Shown here one piece after another: positions 8,590 to 19,402 of a DNA stretch of 64,000 nucleotides. How positions within the stretch are numbered: the stretch's first letter is position 1; every line of letters begins with the position of its first letter. The DNA lies in NCBI GenBank assembly GCA_037043015.1, contig CM073325.1:13495001-13559000 (forward strand). Direction: 5' to 3'. A program made the position numbers and the translations under genes. This DNA comes from Bryum argenteum (taxonomy: Eukaryota; Streptophyta; Bryopsida; Bryales; Bryaceae). The notes beneath the pieces were generated by a model. The model was not told the origin of the DNA, made no database searches, and saw only the letters and a list, made by a program, of their open reading frames with translations.

Positions 8590-11500
8590 ATGACTCAAGG
8601 GCAAACCAGCGAACCGGACTCACGACGTGTTACCCGGTCTGCGAGAAGAAGTACCATTCCGGCAGTTACCCCAACTGCCCAAGCACGAGAGTTTCCGTAC
8701 GGCCTAGAAGAAACGCTATACGCCGCGCCACCGGAAGAGGTTGTTGCTCCTGTGAGGGAGTTGAACGTACCAGCCCCTCCACCGGGTGTGGAGATACTAG
8801 TTGCACCGGAAGAAAGGAGGCCAAACCCCATGGAGGCTCCTGCCGGTCAAAGGAGGGCTGCTCCACTCACTCGCCTGAAGTATAACCGCTTCCAAGGAGA
8901 TGGTAGCAAGGACGTGGATGACTGGTTGCAAGAGTTCACCACCACGGTAAACGCGAACCAGGAAGACCCGGAGTCCCGGCTGAGAGTCTTCTCCGGAATG
9001 ATGAAGGGGGAAGCACTCAAGTGGTTCATGGATGTTCCGGATGAGGTGCGCAAGAACTGGGAGGAGCTCACGGCGCTGTTCCTTCATACCTTCCGTGAAG
9101 CGGGAGGGGAGACCAGAGCTCTGTGTCGCGACCCTAATTACTCCAACTCTTCTTTTTCTTAGTGAGCCTTACTTGGTAGCGGAATCACGGCTCACTTAGT
9201 TGGTAGCAACCGGCCACGACTTTGCTAACACTTGCATGTGCCCCACACACACAATGTTAGCACCATTCTAAGTCAAGGTGTCCAACCCACCTTGACTCTA
9301 TAACTCATTATCCGGTACTCATTACCCGGAACTCCCACCAACACATAGGTATGCCAACCCGGAACTCCCACCAACACATGGGCATGCCACTTGGTGGCAC
9401 GGGGCGGCCTTCCACAAATGTCCAAGCTCCCAAGGGTGCTACTAATCACCCCCGGAGCTAACCGCCCTTATCCATTGTCCAACTTCCCACTAGTCGCCTT
9501 CCACTCTTGTTTCTCACCCCATTCGGGACTTTGCCGGAAATCCTCCCGAATCCGCACTAGTTTTCCCGGGGACTAGTTTGGACCGGGACTCTTTCCAACC
9601 TAATGTTGCGGGATGCTCAAGAGCATCCCACAATGCCCAAGATGTAGGAGTGAGGCTTCCTTTCCATGCCTCACCTCTTGAGCCATTCCCGGTCACTCCC
9701 GAGAACCGGCACTACTTATCACGGGGACTAACTTGGAGAGGGACACTTCCCTACCCCATGTTTAGAAAGGCTCCAAAGCACTCTCTACTTTCCACAAGGT
9801 GCGGGAGTGAGGCCCCATCCCAAGCCTCACCCCTTGGAGCCACCCCGGCTCCTCAAGGCACCATGTGCAAGTGAGGAGGGAGACCACCCCTCCTCATAGT
9901 ACTCTCTGGAGTCTTCGGTAGGCCCCCCCCCTCTTGTGTTGAGGGGCCTTCCGTGACACACTTTTGTTTTGGAAGACCACCCGTTTTTGCCTTAGTCTCA
10001 AAAACGGGCCGTATCTTCTTCTCGGGCTAACTTGTAGCTCAGTTATCCAAATGGGACGTGCGAGCCCATTTTCGACATCTACTCTTTGAGTAGATGTCGA
10101 TGGACTCCCCACTTGTCCCAATTGGAGCTTCCATGTGGGAGCTATGCTCCTCTGAACATTCGGGAGTCCCGGGAGGCAGCAGTCCCGGAGTCCCGAAGTC
10201 CCGATGCTTTGGAGAGCCATATCTCCCAAAGCATTGCTTTGCTCCTCACGAGCCTTAGCATTTTGGAAAGCTCTTGTCCAGAGCTTTTCAAAGACATGCA
10301 ACATGCCGCCATCCATGAAGGACGACATTTTGAGTCCCGAAAGGCAACACTCCCGAGTCCCGGAGTGTCCCGGAACGCGCTGCAACTTTGGAGAGTCATA
10401 TCTCATGACTCACAACTCCAAATCGCGCGTTCTTTGGACCCATGGATGCGTGCTCAAACAAGGTTTCCAACCATGTAAGGCACGCCACCAAGTTCGTCCC
10501 GAGCACGACGCCATTGCGTGCTGTTTGCTCGGGACTCCCCTTGGTCACTTCACCTTGTCTCTTGCCAAGCCCGGGGCGTCACTCCCGGGGTCCTCTCGGC
10601 TCACCACGGTGTTCGGGCATCCTTTGGAAAGGGATGTGACACTCTGGGCCGGTTGAGCGAGATATCCAAGAAGAATTCTGAGAACATCCGGCAGTATGGT
10701 ATGAGGGTTAAGTCTCTCATGAATAAGGTCACAACGGACATTGCTCCAATTGTAGCCATTCAGTGGTACATAGCCGGTCTCCCGAATGAGATGGCCTTCC
10801 AGATCCGGAGGACCAAACCGGTTACACTCCGAGCGGCGATGGAGGCTGCTCAGGATTATGAGGACTCGGCCCTGTCTCTGCGCGATCCAAAGAAGGAGAA
10901 AAATAAGAAGCAGCGCGAGAAGGACCGCAAGAAGAAGAAGGAGGAAACGGAATCGGACAGCTCCGAGGACGACAGTGCTGCTGAGAAGGAGTCCGAGGAG
11001 GATGGCGATCCGGACAGCGAGTCGGACCCCCCGAAGAGGTCCAGCGGCAGCAAAGCCGCGAAATCCGGTAAAGAGAAGGCGACCATCAAGATCAAGGTCG
11101 AACCGGAAGACAACATGAAGCTCCTCCTGGACGAACTCCGCGCCATCAAGGTCAACCTCACGGAGAATCGGCCATCCCGGAAACTACCTTCGAGTATCAG
11201 GTCGAACGTGTGGTGTTCACGCTGCCGTGAGCCAGGCCATTTCGCTTCGGACTGCCCCCACGCAAAAGCGAAGAAACCTGTCCATTTCGTGGAGGCAGAG
11301 ACCGGCGTGGAGTACACCATGCCGGATGATGATGATTATGCGGATGGTGATGTCCAGTACATCTACCAGGTCCAAACCGGTTACGGAAGGGGAAGGGGGA
11401 ACCCTCCTCGACCGACCGGTAACCCAGGCAGATCCGGGCATGGGCGGGGAGCCAGTCCGAACGGCCCACCCGGAGATCAACGGAGTTACAGCTACTTGGA

Positions 11501-11657
11501 CAATGCCCAGTGCTACCGGTGCGGACAGTATGGTCATTATGCGACCGGGTGCTTCAACGAGCCCTTACAAGGTAACGGAGCTGTGCAAATCCTACCTTGT
11601 CAAAACTGTGGAGAGCATGGCCATAGAGAGACGAGTTGTCCAAAACCTCCTCGATAG
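8590..11657 (+). pseudogene. Element C gag, split by a solo LTR
   Basis: The frame opens with ATG at 8590, runs to 9123, and continues at 10647 after removal of the solo LTR and one CTCTG duplication. The retrotransposon-gag domain lies at about 8860-9120 and 10650-10860 (ALKWFMDVPDE is visible). It is followed by a highly charged Lys/Glu/Ser segment (10880-11130) and three CCHC knuckles: CSRCREPGHFASDC (11216), CYRCGQYGHYATGC (11512) and CQNCGEHGHRETSC (11600). The frame ends in TAG at 11655-11657. Apart from the insertion this gag looks intact, so the LTR arrived before much decay. Confidence 0.88.
9124..10641 (-). mobile_element. Solo LTR, family A, inside gag of C
   Basis: A single 1518-bp LTR in minus-sense orientation: the plus strand reads TGTCGCGACC to GATGTGACA. 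It is flanked by perfect 5-bp duplications CTCTG (9119-9123 and 10642-10646). No internal sequence remains, as expected after recombination between the two LTRs of a full element. It is very close by eye to the solo LTR at 25775-27294, including shared variants such as CCAATTGGAGCT. Confidence 0.95.
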
Positions 11658-11759
11658 AAGATTGCACCGAAAATGGTGGTGGAGCCACCTCGGGAGATGA
11701 CTGCGCTGAACTAAGCGCACACCGCCGGGGTCGACAATCCGCCTAAATGATGCCAGGAG

Positions 11760-12859
11760 GTGGAACTGCCGGACTTGGGGGAGGTTGCTGTGAACAAAGT
11801 CTCCACCCGCAGCTCCACCAAAGGCAATGAGGACTCCGGTAACCGGCGAAAGAAGAAGAGTACAAAGGCCAACCGGAAACGCAGTGATAGTCCGGGTGGT
11901 TACTCTGGGGACGTAAACCGGAGTAGCCAGCCACCAGTAGAACCACCCCCGGTAGAAGCAAAGAAAGTGGTGGAGTATGATAGGTTAGAAATAGACATAA
12001 CTGATGAAGTCAGGGACTCCTTGCTGAAGGAGGGTCCTAAACCGGAGGCGAAGAAGGTCCGGTTTGTGGATAATCCGGTGGTATTAAAACCGGGGCCCAA
12101 AGCAAGGGTGGATGAGTACGACATCCTGCAGGACGTCAAGGATCAACGCGCGAATGTCACGATCGGTCAACTCCTCCACGACAACGTCAACTACCAGAAG
12201 GTTATCCGGGAGGCTTGGATACAGAGAAGGAAGAAGAGGTACAAGCTTCCGGCGGTGGCAGTGAATTTTGCTGCCCTCGAGGATTACGGAGCCCCGCAAA
12301 ATACCATTGAAGTCGATGGCTGCAATATCCATAACGTTCCGGTGGATGGCGGATCCGGAGTTAACCTCATGCTGGAGGATACGGCATACGATCTCGGTTA
12401 CACGACTCTGGAGCGAACCGGCCTGGTACTACGGATGGCAGACCAATCTCGAGTAGTTCCGGTCGGCCTTCTCTCTCAAATCCCGTCCCGTGTAGGAAAG
12501 CAGACCTATTTGCTGAACTACGTGGTGATCCGGGTTAACGAGGGAAGACCATTCCGAATGCTGCTTGGACGACCATGGCTCTATCTGGCCAAGGTAGTGG
12601 TAGACTGGGGAGAGAAGGAATTCCGGGTTGGGAGACCCCCTGTCCGGATTCCTTGGAAACACGTCGCTCACGAAGGAGAGACCAGTGCAACTGAAGATTA
12701 CACCTCGGACTGGTCAGAGTCAGAACCGGAGTCCCAGGCGTGTTATCTGGTCGAGGAGTTTACCGGATTGGTGGAGAAGGATTTCGAATTCCCAGAGCAG
12801 GTCCCGGAGGAAGCACCCCTCCTGCAGTTGGACCCACTCCGGGAAGGGAAGACAGATGT
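11760..12859 (+). pseudogene. Element C pol N-terminus with aspartic protease
   Basis: The open frame from ATG 11760 has a Lys-rich start, then the protease core with VDGGSGVNLM near 12345 and the end of the fold around LLGRPWLYLAKVVVDWG at 12562. DGGS in place of DTG or DSG is typical of Tat-type proteases. The frame is interrupted by the solo LTR-B at 12860 and resumes in phase at 15685 (the duplicated GATGT is counted once). The frame between gag and this ORF is closed by TAG at 11655, so expression would need recoding or a separate start. Confidence 0.85.
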
Positions 12860-15679
12860 TGTCGCAACCCTTGCTAGCTCACCTTAGCTTACACCAACTT
12901 TTTCCCAACTCTAGCAAGTGTCACGAGCGCTAACTCTGCACATCCCCCACATGCACAAAGTTAGCTGTCACGACCCTAATTACTCCAACTCTTTCTTTTT
13001 CTTAGTGAGCCTTACTTGGTAGCGGAATCCCGGCTCACTTAGTTGGTAGCAACCGGCCACGACTTTGCTAACACTTGCATGTGCCCCACACACACAATGT
13101 TAGCACCATTCTAAGTCAAGGTGTCCAACCCACCTTGACTCTATAACTCATTATCCGGTACTCATTACCCGGAACTCCCACCAACACATGGGTATGCCAA
13201 CCCGGAACTCCCACCAACACATGGGCATGCCACTTGGTGGCACGGGGCGGCCTTCCACACATGTCCAAGCTCCCAAGGGTGCTACTAATCACCCCCGGAG
13301 CTAACCGCCCTTATCCATTTTCCAACTTCCCACTAGTCCCCTTCCACTCTTGTTTCTCACCCCATTCGGGACTTTGCCGAAATCCTCCCGAATCCGGCAC
13401 TAGTTTTCCCGGGGACTAGTTTGGAGCGGGACTCTTTCCAACCCAATGTTGCGGGATGCTCAAGAGCATCCCACAATGCCCAAGATGTAGAAGTAAGGCT
13501 TCCTTTCCATGCCTCACCTTCTTGAGCCATTCCCGGTCACTCCCGGGAACCGGCACTACTTATCACGGGGACTAACTTGGAGAGGGACACTTCCCAACCC
13601 CATGTTTAGAGAGGCTCCAAAGCACTCCCCATTTTCCACAAAGTGCGGGAGTGAGGCCCCATCTCAAGCCTCACCCCTTGGAGCCACCCCGGCTCCTCAA
13701 GGCACCATGTGCAAGTGAGGAGGGAGACCACCCCTCCTCATAGTACTCTCTGGAGTCTTCGGTAGGCCCCCCCCTCTTGTGTTGAGGGGCCTTCCGTGAC
13801 ACACTTTTGTTTTGGAAGACCACCCGTTTTTGCCTTAGTCTCAAAAACGGGCCGTATCTTCTTCTCGGGCTAACTTGTAGCTCAGTTATCCAAATGGGAC
13901 GTGCGAGCCCATTTTCGACATCTACTCTTTGAGTAGATGTCGATAGACTCCTCACTTGTCCCAATCGGAGCTTCCATGTGGGAGCTATGCTCCTCTGAAC
14001 ATTCGGGAGTCCCGGGAGGCAGCAGTCCCGGAGTCCCGAAGTCCCGATGCTTTGGAGAGCCATATCTCCCAAAGCATTGCTTTGCTCCTCACGAGCCTTA
14101 GCATTTTGGAAAGCTCTTGTCCAGAGCTTTCCAAAGACATGCAACATGCCGCCATCCATGAGGGACGACATTTTGAGGCCCGAAAGGCAACACTCCCGAG
14201 TCCCGGAGTGTCCCGGAACGCGCTCCAACTTTGGAGAGTCATATCTCATGACTCACAACTCCAAGTCGCGCGTTCTTTGGACCCATGGGTGCGTGCTCAA
14301 ACAAGGTTTCCAACCATGTAAGACACGCCACCAAGTTCGTCCCGAGCACGACGCCATTGCGTGCTGTTTGCTCGGGACTCCCCTTGGTCACTTCACCTTG
14401 TCTCTTGCCAAGCCCGGGGCGTCACTCCCGGGGTCCTCTCGGCTCACCACGGTGTTCGGGCATCCTTTGGAAAGGGATGTGACATTAGCTCTCCATACCA
14501 ACCACCAAGCTCACCGCTTGGTTATCAATCCCTCCTACTCATGCAACCGGGACTCAACCCCTTCGTAGGTAGCCAATGGTTAGGTGCGGACTTCCACTTA
14601 TGTCCAAGGCCCAACTTGGTGGCACTCCCATACCACGCGGCCTAACCGCACTTGGTGGTGTCTCCTCACCACCGCCCATGACCACCATGGTGACCCCAAG
14701 GCCACCAAGTAATCACAACGCCGGCGGTGAGACACCACCCCACATCGGTAGCACTCATGGTCCTCATTTTGCCTATATGAGTCCCCCTGGTGAAGCCCCA
14801 ACACTAGCTCCTCCACCGGGACTCACCTTGTCCTTATGAGCCACCGTGGTGAAGCCCCAACACTAGCTCCACCCACCGTGCCTCATTTTGCACTTTGAGT
14901 CCCCATGGTGGAGCCCCAACACTAGCTCCACCCATTGGGACTCACCTTGGCTTGGGAGTCCCCATGGTGAGGCCCCAACACTAGCCACACCACTCGGGAC
15001 TCCCACCTTGGTCACCACCAAGGCACCATGGGAGTGGGGAGGGAGACCAGCCCTCCCCATAGTATACTCTGTGGGATTCGGCAGCCCCCTGGTCCTAGGT
15101 GAAGGGCTGGACCCTCACACCTCTTAGTTTTGGAAGACCACCCAATCTCCCAATGCCTTAGCCGCTGGAAGGCCCCGGAGACTTCCCGAACCTTCCAGGG
15201 CTCGTATCTACCTCGTCCCGCATCCAAACGCGACGAGCGACCACTCTATCGACATCTACTCGTCAAGCAGATGCCGATAGACACCTTACTTGCCTCATTC
15301 CGACAAGTATTGAGGGAGTTATGCCCCTCTGAAGATTCGGGAGTCCCGGGCCAGCTTCCCAGTCCAGCACTGTCCCTGGACAGCACTCCCTTTTAGTCCC
15401 ACAATCTTCCAACTCCCATAACTTTTAGCTCACACCTCCAAATGAGGTGCTCCTTAGCATCCCGGAATCGTGGCAACATGAGCTTCCATAATCTCATGTC
15501 CATTCCGTCGTGGCTCCTAGTCTCCGTGGGTGAGAGGCGTCTCCGACGCCCGGGGTCCTCTCCCACACTAGGCCCACTTAGGTTCCCTTCACCTTGGCAC
15601 CCCAAGGCCCGGGCGTCACTCCGGTGTCCCCCTTGGGCCCTTGGTGTTGCGGTCACTCCTCAAGGAGAGGTGCGCGACA
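12860..15679 (-). mobile_element. Solo LTR, family B, in pol of C (itself interrupted)
   Basis: On the plus strand it runs from TGTCGCAACC to GTGCGCGACA, with 5-bp duplications GATGT at 12855-12859 and 15680-15684. Removing the nested family-A solo LTR and one TTAGC leaves 1296 bp, matching the 1294-bp copy at 51882-53175 in opposite orientation. It contains about four tandem units of roughly 70 bp (14720-14990) and an inverted repeat near 15250-15290 similar to one in family A. Confidence 0.95.
12966..14484 (-). mobile_element. Solo LTR, family A, nested in LTR-B
   Basis: A 1519-bp LTR from TGTCACGACC to GATGTGACA with 5-bp duplications TTAGC (12961-12965 and 14485-14489). It lies wholly inside the family-B solo LTR, which lies inside pol of C, giving a three-level nest. 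Confidence 0.95.
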
Positions 15680-15684
15680 GATGT

Positions 15685-17590
15685 GGAGGATCGTTCCCTG
15701 GGCGAATCATGTACCGCACTCACGGAGAAGTGGGTACGCCAACAACTGACTAACCCGGATACCCAACCTGTACGAATGGGAGGGGGGAGTCACTTGTCAT
15801 GGGGGCGTTGGATCCGGATCCAGAGGAGAAGGGACCTGAGAGGATCAAGAACGTAGTCTCACCCAAGGATTACGAGGAGATGGAAGTCCGGGCAGGACGA
15901 AAGTTCTACGTGGGGAAGACGTTAACCGCGGAAGAAAAGGAGGAATGCCGCCAACTGCTGGCGGAGTATTCCGACGTGTTCGCCTGACTCGAGCGACCTG
16001 AGGGGGATTCTTCCCATCCGGGGAACATGAAATCGATTTGATCGATGGAGCCGTTCGGTCGACAACGCCCGATCTGGGTTGAATCCAAGTACTCGGCCGA
16101 TGGTGAAGGAGGAGATAGATCGGTTGCTGGATGCAGGGTTCATCTACCCGGTCAACAACTCGGAGTGGGTTTCTCCGATAGTGGTTGTTCCGAAGAAAAC
16201 CGGGGCAGATGGGAAAGTGAAGATCCGTGTCTGCCAGGATTTCCGGAAACTCAATGCAGCCACCAAGAAGAACTACTACCCCTTACCCTTCACCGATGTC
16301 ATCCTCGATCATGTAGCTGGTCGGGAACTGTATAGCTTCCTCGACGGATTCTCGGGTTACAACCAGGTATCTATCCGGGCTAGCGATCAGCTGAAGACCA
16401 CCTTCACGACGGAATGGGGGACCTACGCGTTCAACCGGATGCCCTTCGGACTTTGTAACGCCCCGGGCACCTTCCAGAGGTTGATAATTGACATCTTTAA
16501 AGATTTCCTACGACATTTCCTGGAAGTCTTCATCGATGACTTCGCGGTTTTTGGAGACCGGAATAGTCACCTCTCCCACCTTCGCCAAACTTTCCAGCGC
16601 TGCAGAGAGACGGACCTCAAACTGCACCCCGGTAAATGCTTCTTCGGCATGGAAACCGGGTTGCTGTTAGGACATGTCGTTAGTCGGCAAGGGTTGCAAG
16701 TGGACACAGATAAGGTCAAGGTAATCCTGACCCTATCTCCACCCCGGACGGTGCGGGAAGTTCGAGGATTCCTTGGCTGTGTCGGGTACTACCGGAGATT
16801 TATCGATAGCTATGCACGGAGGGCGTCCCCTCTGACGGAGTTGCTGAAGAACAACCAGCCGTTCGTGTGGACATCCGAACGGCAGGCTGCGTTCGAGGAT
16901 CTGAAGAAGCAGTTGGTCAGTGCTCCAATCCTCTCCCCACCGGATTGGAAGAAGGAGTTCAATGTGACCATTGACGCGTCCGGATGGTGCCTAGGGGCCA
17001 TCTTGTGGCAAGCGGACGACCAAGGGCGGGAGAACCCGATTTACTACGCTAGCAGGCAGATGAGCTCCGCGGAGTGCAATTACACCACCACAGAGAGAGA
17101 AGCGTTAGCGGTGGTGTACTCCTGCAAGAAGTTCCGGCATTACCTCCTCGGTTACAAAGTCGTGTTCCACACGGACCATGACTCCCTGAAGTACCTTGTG
17201 AACAAGGCTGACCTATCCGGGAGGATTGCCCGGTGGATCCTACTCCTCCAGGAATTCGATTACGAGGTGAAGGTCAAATCCGGGAAAGCCAATTCCAATG
17301 CGGACTACCTCTCCAGGATGCGCGGGGACAAAGCTTTTGAGGATGTGCCGAGCCTTTTTCCGGACGAGTTTTCGGAAGGGAACCCGGTTCCCTCCACAGG
17401 AGTGTTTCACACTGAACAGGCACCCATATTGGACTATCAGGACATCATGGATTTTCTGAACAGGGGGGAGTATCCGGAAGGTATGTCAAGGGACCAGAAA
17501 AGCGTGTTCCAGTACAAAATGGCACCGTATACCCTCCTATCTGGGATCCTTTTCCGGATGGGACCTGATGATGTCATACGACGCTTTTGA
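15685..17590 (+). pseudogene. Element C reverse transcriptase and RNase H
   Basis: After the LTR-B the frame continues to about 15800, shifts, reads to a TGA at 15985-15987 (EYSDVFA), shifts again, and from about 16079 is open for 503 codons. RT motifs are clear: [23 protein letters not shown] and the catalytic FIDD at about 16531 (VFIDDFAVFG). The connection and RNase H follow (VTIDASGWCLGAILWQ near 16970, with catalytic Asp; HTDHDSLKYL near 17170). It ends at TGA 17588-17590, where the integrase frame overlaps. The damage is limited to frameshifts near 15800, 16000 and 17580. Confidence 0.87.
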
Positions 17591-18744
17591 GCCCTGATGA
17601 ACGCAAACCGGTAATAGAAGCACTTCACGCAGGCGATTCGGGAGGACACCTCGCAGCGATGAGCACGGTGAACCGGATCAAGAGTGCTGGTTATTGGTGG
17701 CCCTACATCATCCGTGACATGAAGAAGTATGTTCGAGTTGCGACGATGCCGGCAACCAACCGCCCCCCGCAGACTAAGCACCACTGGCCACTGACCCCCA
17801 TCATTCCCTTAGCCCCTTTTGTCAAATGGGGAATTGACTTCATCGGTCCAGTCAATCCGGTCAGCAGTGATCGGAAGAGGTACATAATCCTGGCCACGGA
17901 TTATGCCACCAAATGGGTAGAGGCCCGGGCTACAAGAGGAAACGACGCCCGTGTAGCAGCCCGGTTCCTTTTTGAAGAGATCATGATGCGTTTTGGGTAC
18001 CCCCTGGAGTTGGTGAGTGACCGGGGTAAGCACTTCATCAACGACATCGTGGAGGATCTAACCAAGAGGTATGCCATCAAACACCGGAAGACGACTCCGT
18101 ATAACCCGAAGGCTAATGGCCTTACGGAGCGGTCCAACAGAATCGTTGGCAAAATCCTCAGCAAGATGGTGTCAGCGCACAAGACGGATTGGGATCGCAA
18201 GCTGCCATCCGCCATACATGCTTACAACACCTCGGAGAAGACCACAACCGGGAAGGCCCCGTTCTTCATGGTGTTCGGTCAAGAATGCATCCACGGCATC
18301 GAGCTCAACATCGAGTCTCACCGGGTAATGGCAATCCGGATGGGGGAAAGAGTGGAGGATGACACCCCCCGGCTGATGGCCATTGACAATTTGGAGGAGC
18401 TGAGGGAGGAGGCCATTGAGAAAAACCGGGTGGAGCAAGAGAACCGTAAGGTAATCTACGACCGACGCCTTCCCCGGGATCACGGAATCCGAACCGAGAC
18501 GCTGGTCCTACTGTACGACAGCCGATTTATGGACTTCCCCGGAAAACTCCACACCCGGTGGATCGGACCTTACAAGGTCACGGAGGTCTTCGCCAATGGG
18601 TCATTGCAGTTGGAGGATTTGCAAGGTAACCCCCTACCAACCCGAACGAACGGATCTCGAGTAAAAAGGTACTACCCAGAATCAATTTCGGAGGCAGAAA
18701 CCGGGTCCGAGCCGGAGGATGCCTCAGCTGATGATTCCAGTTAG
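17587..18744 (+). pseudogene. Element C integrase
   Basis: An open frame of 385 codons. The N-terminal zinc domain keeps both histidines (ALHAGDSGGHLA) but lacks the two expected cysteines: 17731-17760 reads VRVATMPATNR where a CxxC pair belongs. In another frame the same bases give TGC GAC GAT, which suggests two compensating indels. The catalytic core has D (GIDFIGPV, 17830), D (SDRGKHF, 18015) and E (NGLTERSNR, 18117). The C-terminal domain around FMDFPGKLHTRWIGPY follows. There is no chromodomain, and the stop is TAG at 18742-18744. It is probably inactive because of the lost zinc ligands. Confidence 0.88.
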
Positions 18745-18790
18745 AGACAAACATGTTGAGAAGACGAATGTGTTCGCGGGGACGCTCACA

Positions 18791-18806
18791 TTTAAGAAAG
18801 GGGTAA
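18791..18806 (+). promoter_or_regulatory. Polypurine tract of element C
   Basis: TTTAAGAAAGGGGTAA lies directly before the TGTCGAACC start of the 3' LTR and 46 bases after the integrase stop. It is used here to place the LTR start, because the 5' LTR copy does not extend that far within the window. Confidence 0.72.
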
Positions 18807-19402
18807 TGTCGAACCATGTTCTCCAATATTTTTGTTTTTAGCAATTAATTAGGAGTAAAATGGTAATTTTAGCAAGTAGAAATAAAAATCGGTCGGCTTA
18901 AACCGGTTCGTAGATAGTAATTTTGTGTTAGGATCCCTCCGGCTAACCTTAGGGGATTTTTGAGCTTACCGGATATCCGTATTGGTATCCGGTTGATACC
19001 CTGAGATCACCGGATGGGCCGGTTCTCCTACCGGGCTGATGACCAGGGCCGCCGGTCGATCCGGAGAAAGGGCCGGAAAACTCGCGGGCGCCCGACAGAA
19101 CCACTGGCGGCTCAATGATGACCGGGGTAATTCCCGGTGTACGTCTCGAGCGCTGGGTGATGATGTCTCGGAAGGAGAACTCCGGTTTGCTGTTATTAGG
19201 AGCCGCCGCCTCCATTCTCAGCCATTCCAGTCCGCGCGTTTTGAGAGATCGAGCAGTCTTGAGCGCTCAGCAATCCGCGAGAGTTGAAAAAGTGAAGTTC
19301 TGTGAGGTTAGGGTTTCGGGAAGTAGGGTTTCTACCGGAGTCAGTCCGGGAAGGCAGGGAGAGAATATTTCCGGGCAGCTGCAGGAGAGTAGAACCGGAG
19401 CG

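Larger units (their letters stand above)
6773..18806 (+). mobile_element. Tat/Athila-like Ty3 element C: 5' LTR remnant plus internal region
   Basis: This is the host element for D1 and the solo LTRs. It contains the last 1.6 kb of the 5' LTR (6773-8384), a primer site resembling tRNA-Asp, gag with three zinc knuckles, an aspartic protease of the DGGS type, RT/RNase H, integrase and a purine tract; the 3' LTR follows at 18807-23451. After removal of the solo LTRs the internal region is about 6.1 kb. The protease style, the tRNA-Asp-like primer site and the very long LTRs point to the Tat/Athila side of Ty3/gypsy rather than the chromoviruses. The reading frame is broken in several places. Confidence 0.88.

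Noticed and set aside
10086..10478. ORFs of 85-227 codons repeated in every family-A LTR (for example 5186-5692, 10204-10656, 26857-27540)
   Set aside because: They differ in length among copies, run across LTR ends into unrelated DNA, and are interrupted differently. They are open by base composition only.
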